From Rhodospirillaceae bacterium (GTDB lineage Bacteria; Pseudomonadota; Alphaproteobacteria; Rhodospirillales; Magnetospirillaceae), in the NCBI GenBank assembly GCA_013349735.1, contig DUZC01000060.1, forward strand, positions 1 to 10,110: DNA of 10,110 nucleotides, written 5' to 3'. Shown piece after piece: positions 7,156-10,110 of the stretch. The notes beneath the pieces are model-generated. The model saw nothing but the letters and a program-made list of their open reading frames with translations, did not search any database and had not been told where the DNA came from. The stretch's first letter is position 1. Each line of letters begins with the position of its first letter. Both the position numbers and the translations under genes were made by a program.

Positions 7156-10110
<2,955 letters not shown>

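Overview
The window is a compact, ordinary-looking bacterial chromosomal region devoted to short and branched-chain acyl-CoA breakdown. Base composition is even and moderately GC-rich (high 50s per cent by eye). The style of the proteins (a DmdC/FadE5-type dehydrogenase, a complete alpha-methylacyl-CoA racemase and a fused B12 mutase) suggests a proteobacterium, most likely an alphaproteobacterium. That placement is inferred from family resemblance only. I see no mobile element, CRISPR array, RNA gene, phage gene or sign of recent transfer, and no gene-less stretch longer than about 75 bases.

Layout, left half (plus strand, 1-5358). A tightly packed operon runs from the last codons of a short-chain dehydrogenase resembling HSD17B10 (2-methyl-3-hydroxybutyryl-CoA dehydrogenase), through a thiolase (63-1253), a short/branched-chain acyl-CoA dehydrogenase (about 1259-2395) and an alpha-methylacyl-CoA racemase (2400-3533), to a long DmdC/FadE5-type acyl-CoA dehydrogenase (3571-5358). 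Gaps are 4 to 37 bases.

Centre. A perfect 13-bp hairpin flanked by A and T runs (5379-5410) lies between the two convergent gene sets and looks like a shared bidirectional terminator.

Right half (minus strand, 10110-5433). The fused isobutyryl-CoA mutase IcmF runs in from beyond the right edge. Only its N-terminal roughly 100 residues, the front of the B12 domain, are missing. Twenty-five bases after its stop begins an AMP-forming acyl-CoA synthetase of medium-chain-synthetase type. The two are probably co-transcribed.

How the genes fit together (inference). The synthetase activates a free short or branched acid. IcmF interconverts isobutyryl-CoA and butyryl-CoA (and, in known members, isovaleryl-CoA and pivalyl-CoA). 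The racemase sets the stereochemistry of 2-methylacyl-CoAs such as 2-methylbutyryl-CoA. The dehydrogenases, the HSD17B10-like enzyme and the thiolase then carry out beta-oxidation to acetyl-CoA and propionyl-CoA. The plus-strand genes match the lower isoleucine pathway except that no enoyl-CoA hydratase is visible. The individual families are known. What deserves attention is the combination of racemase, IcmF, synthetase and isoleucine-type oxidation genes in one convergent locus.
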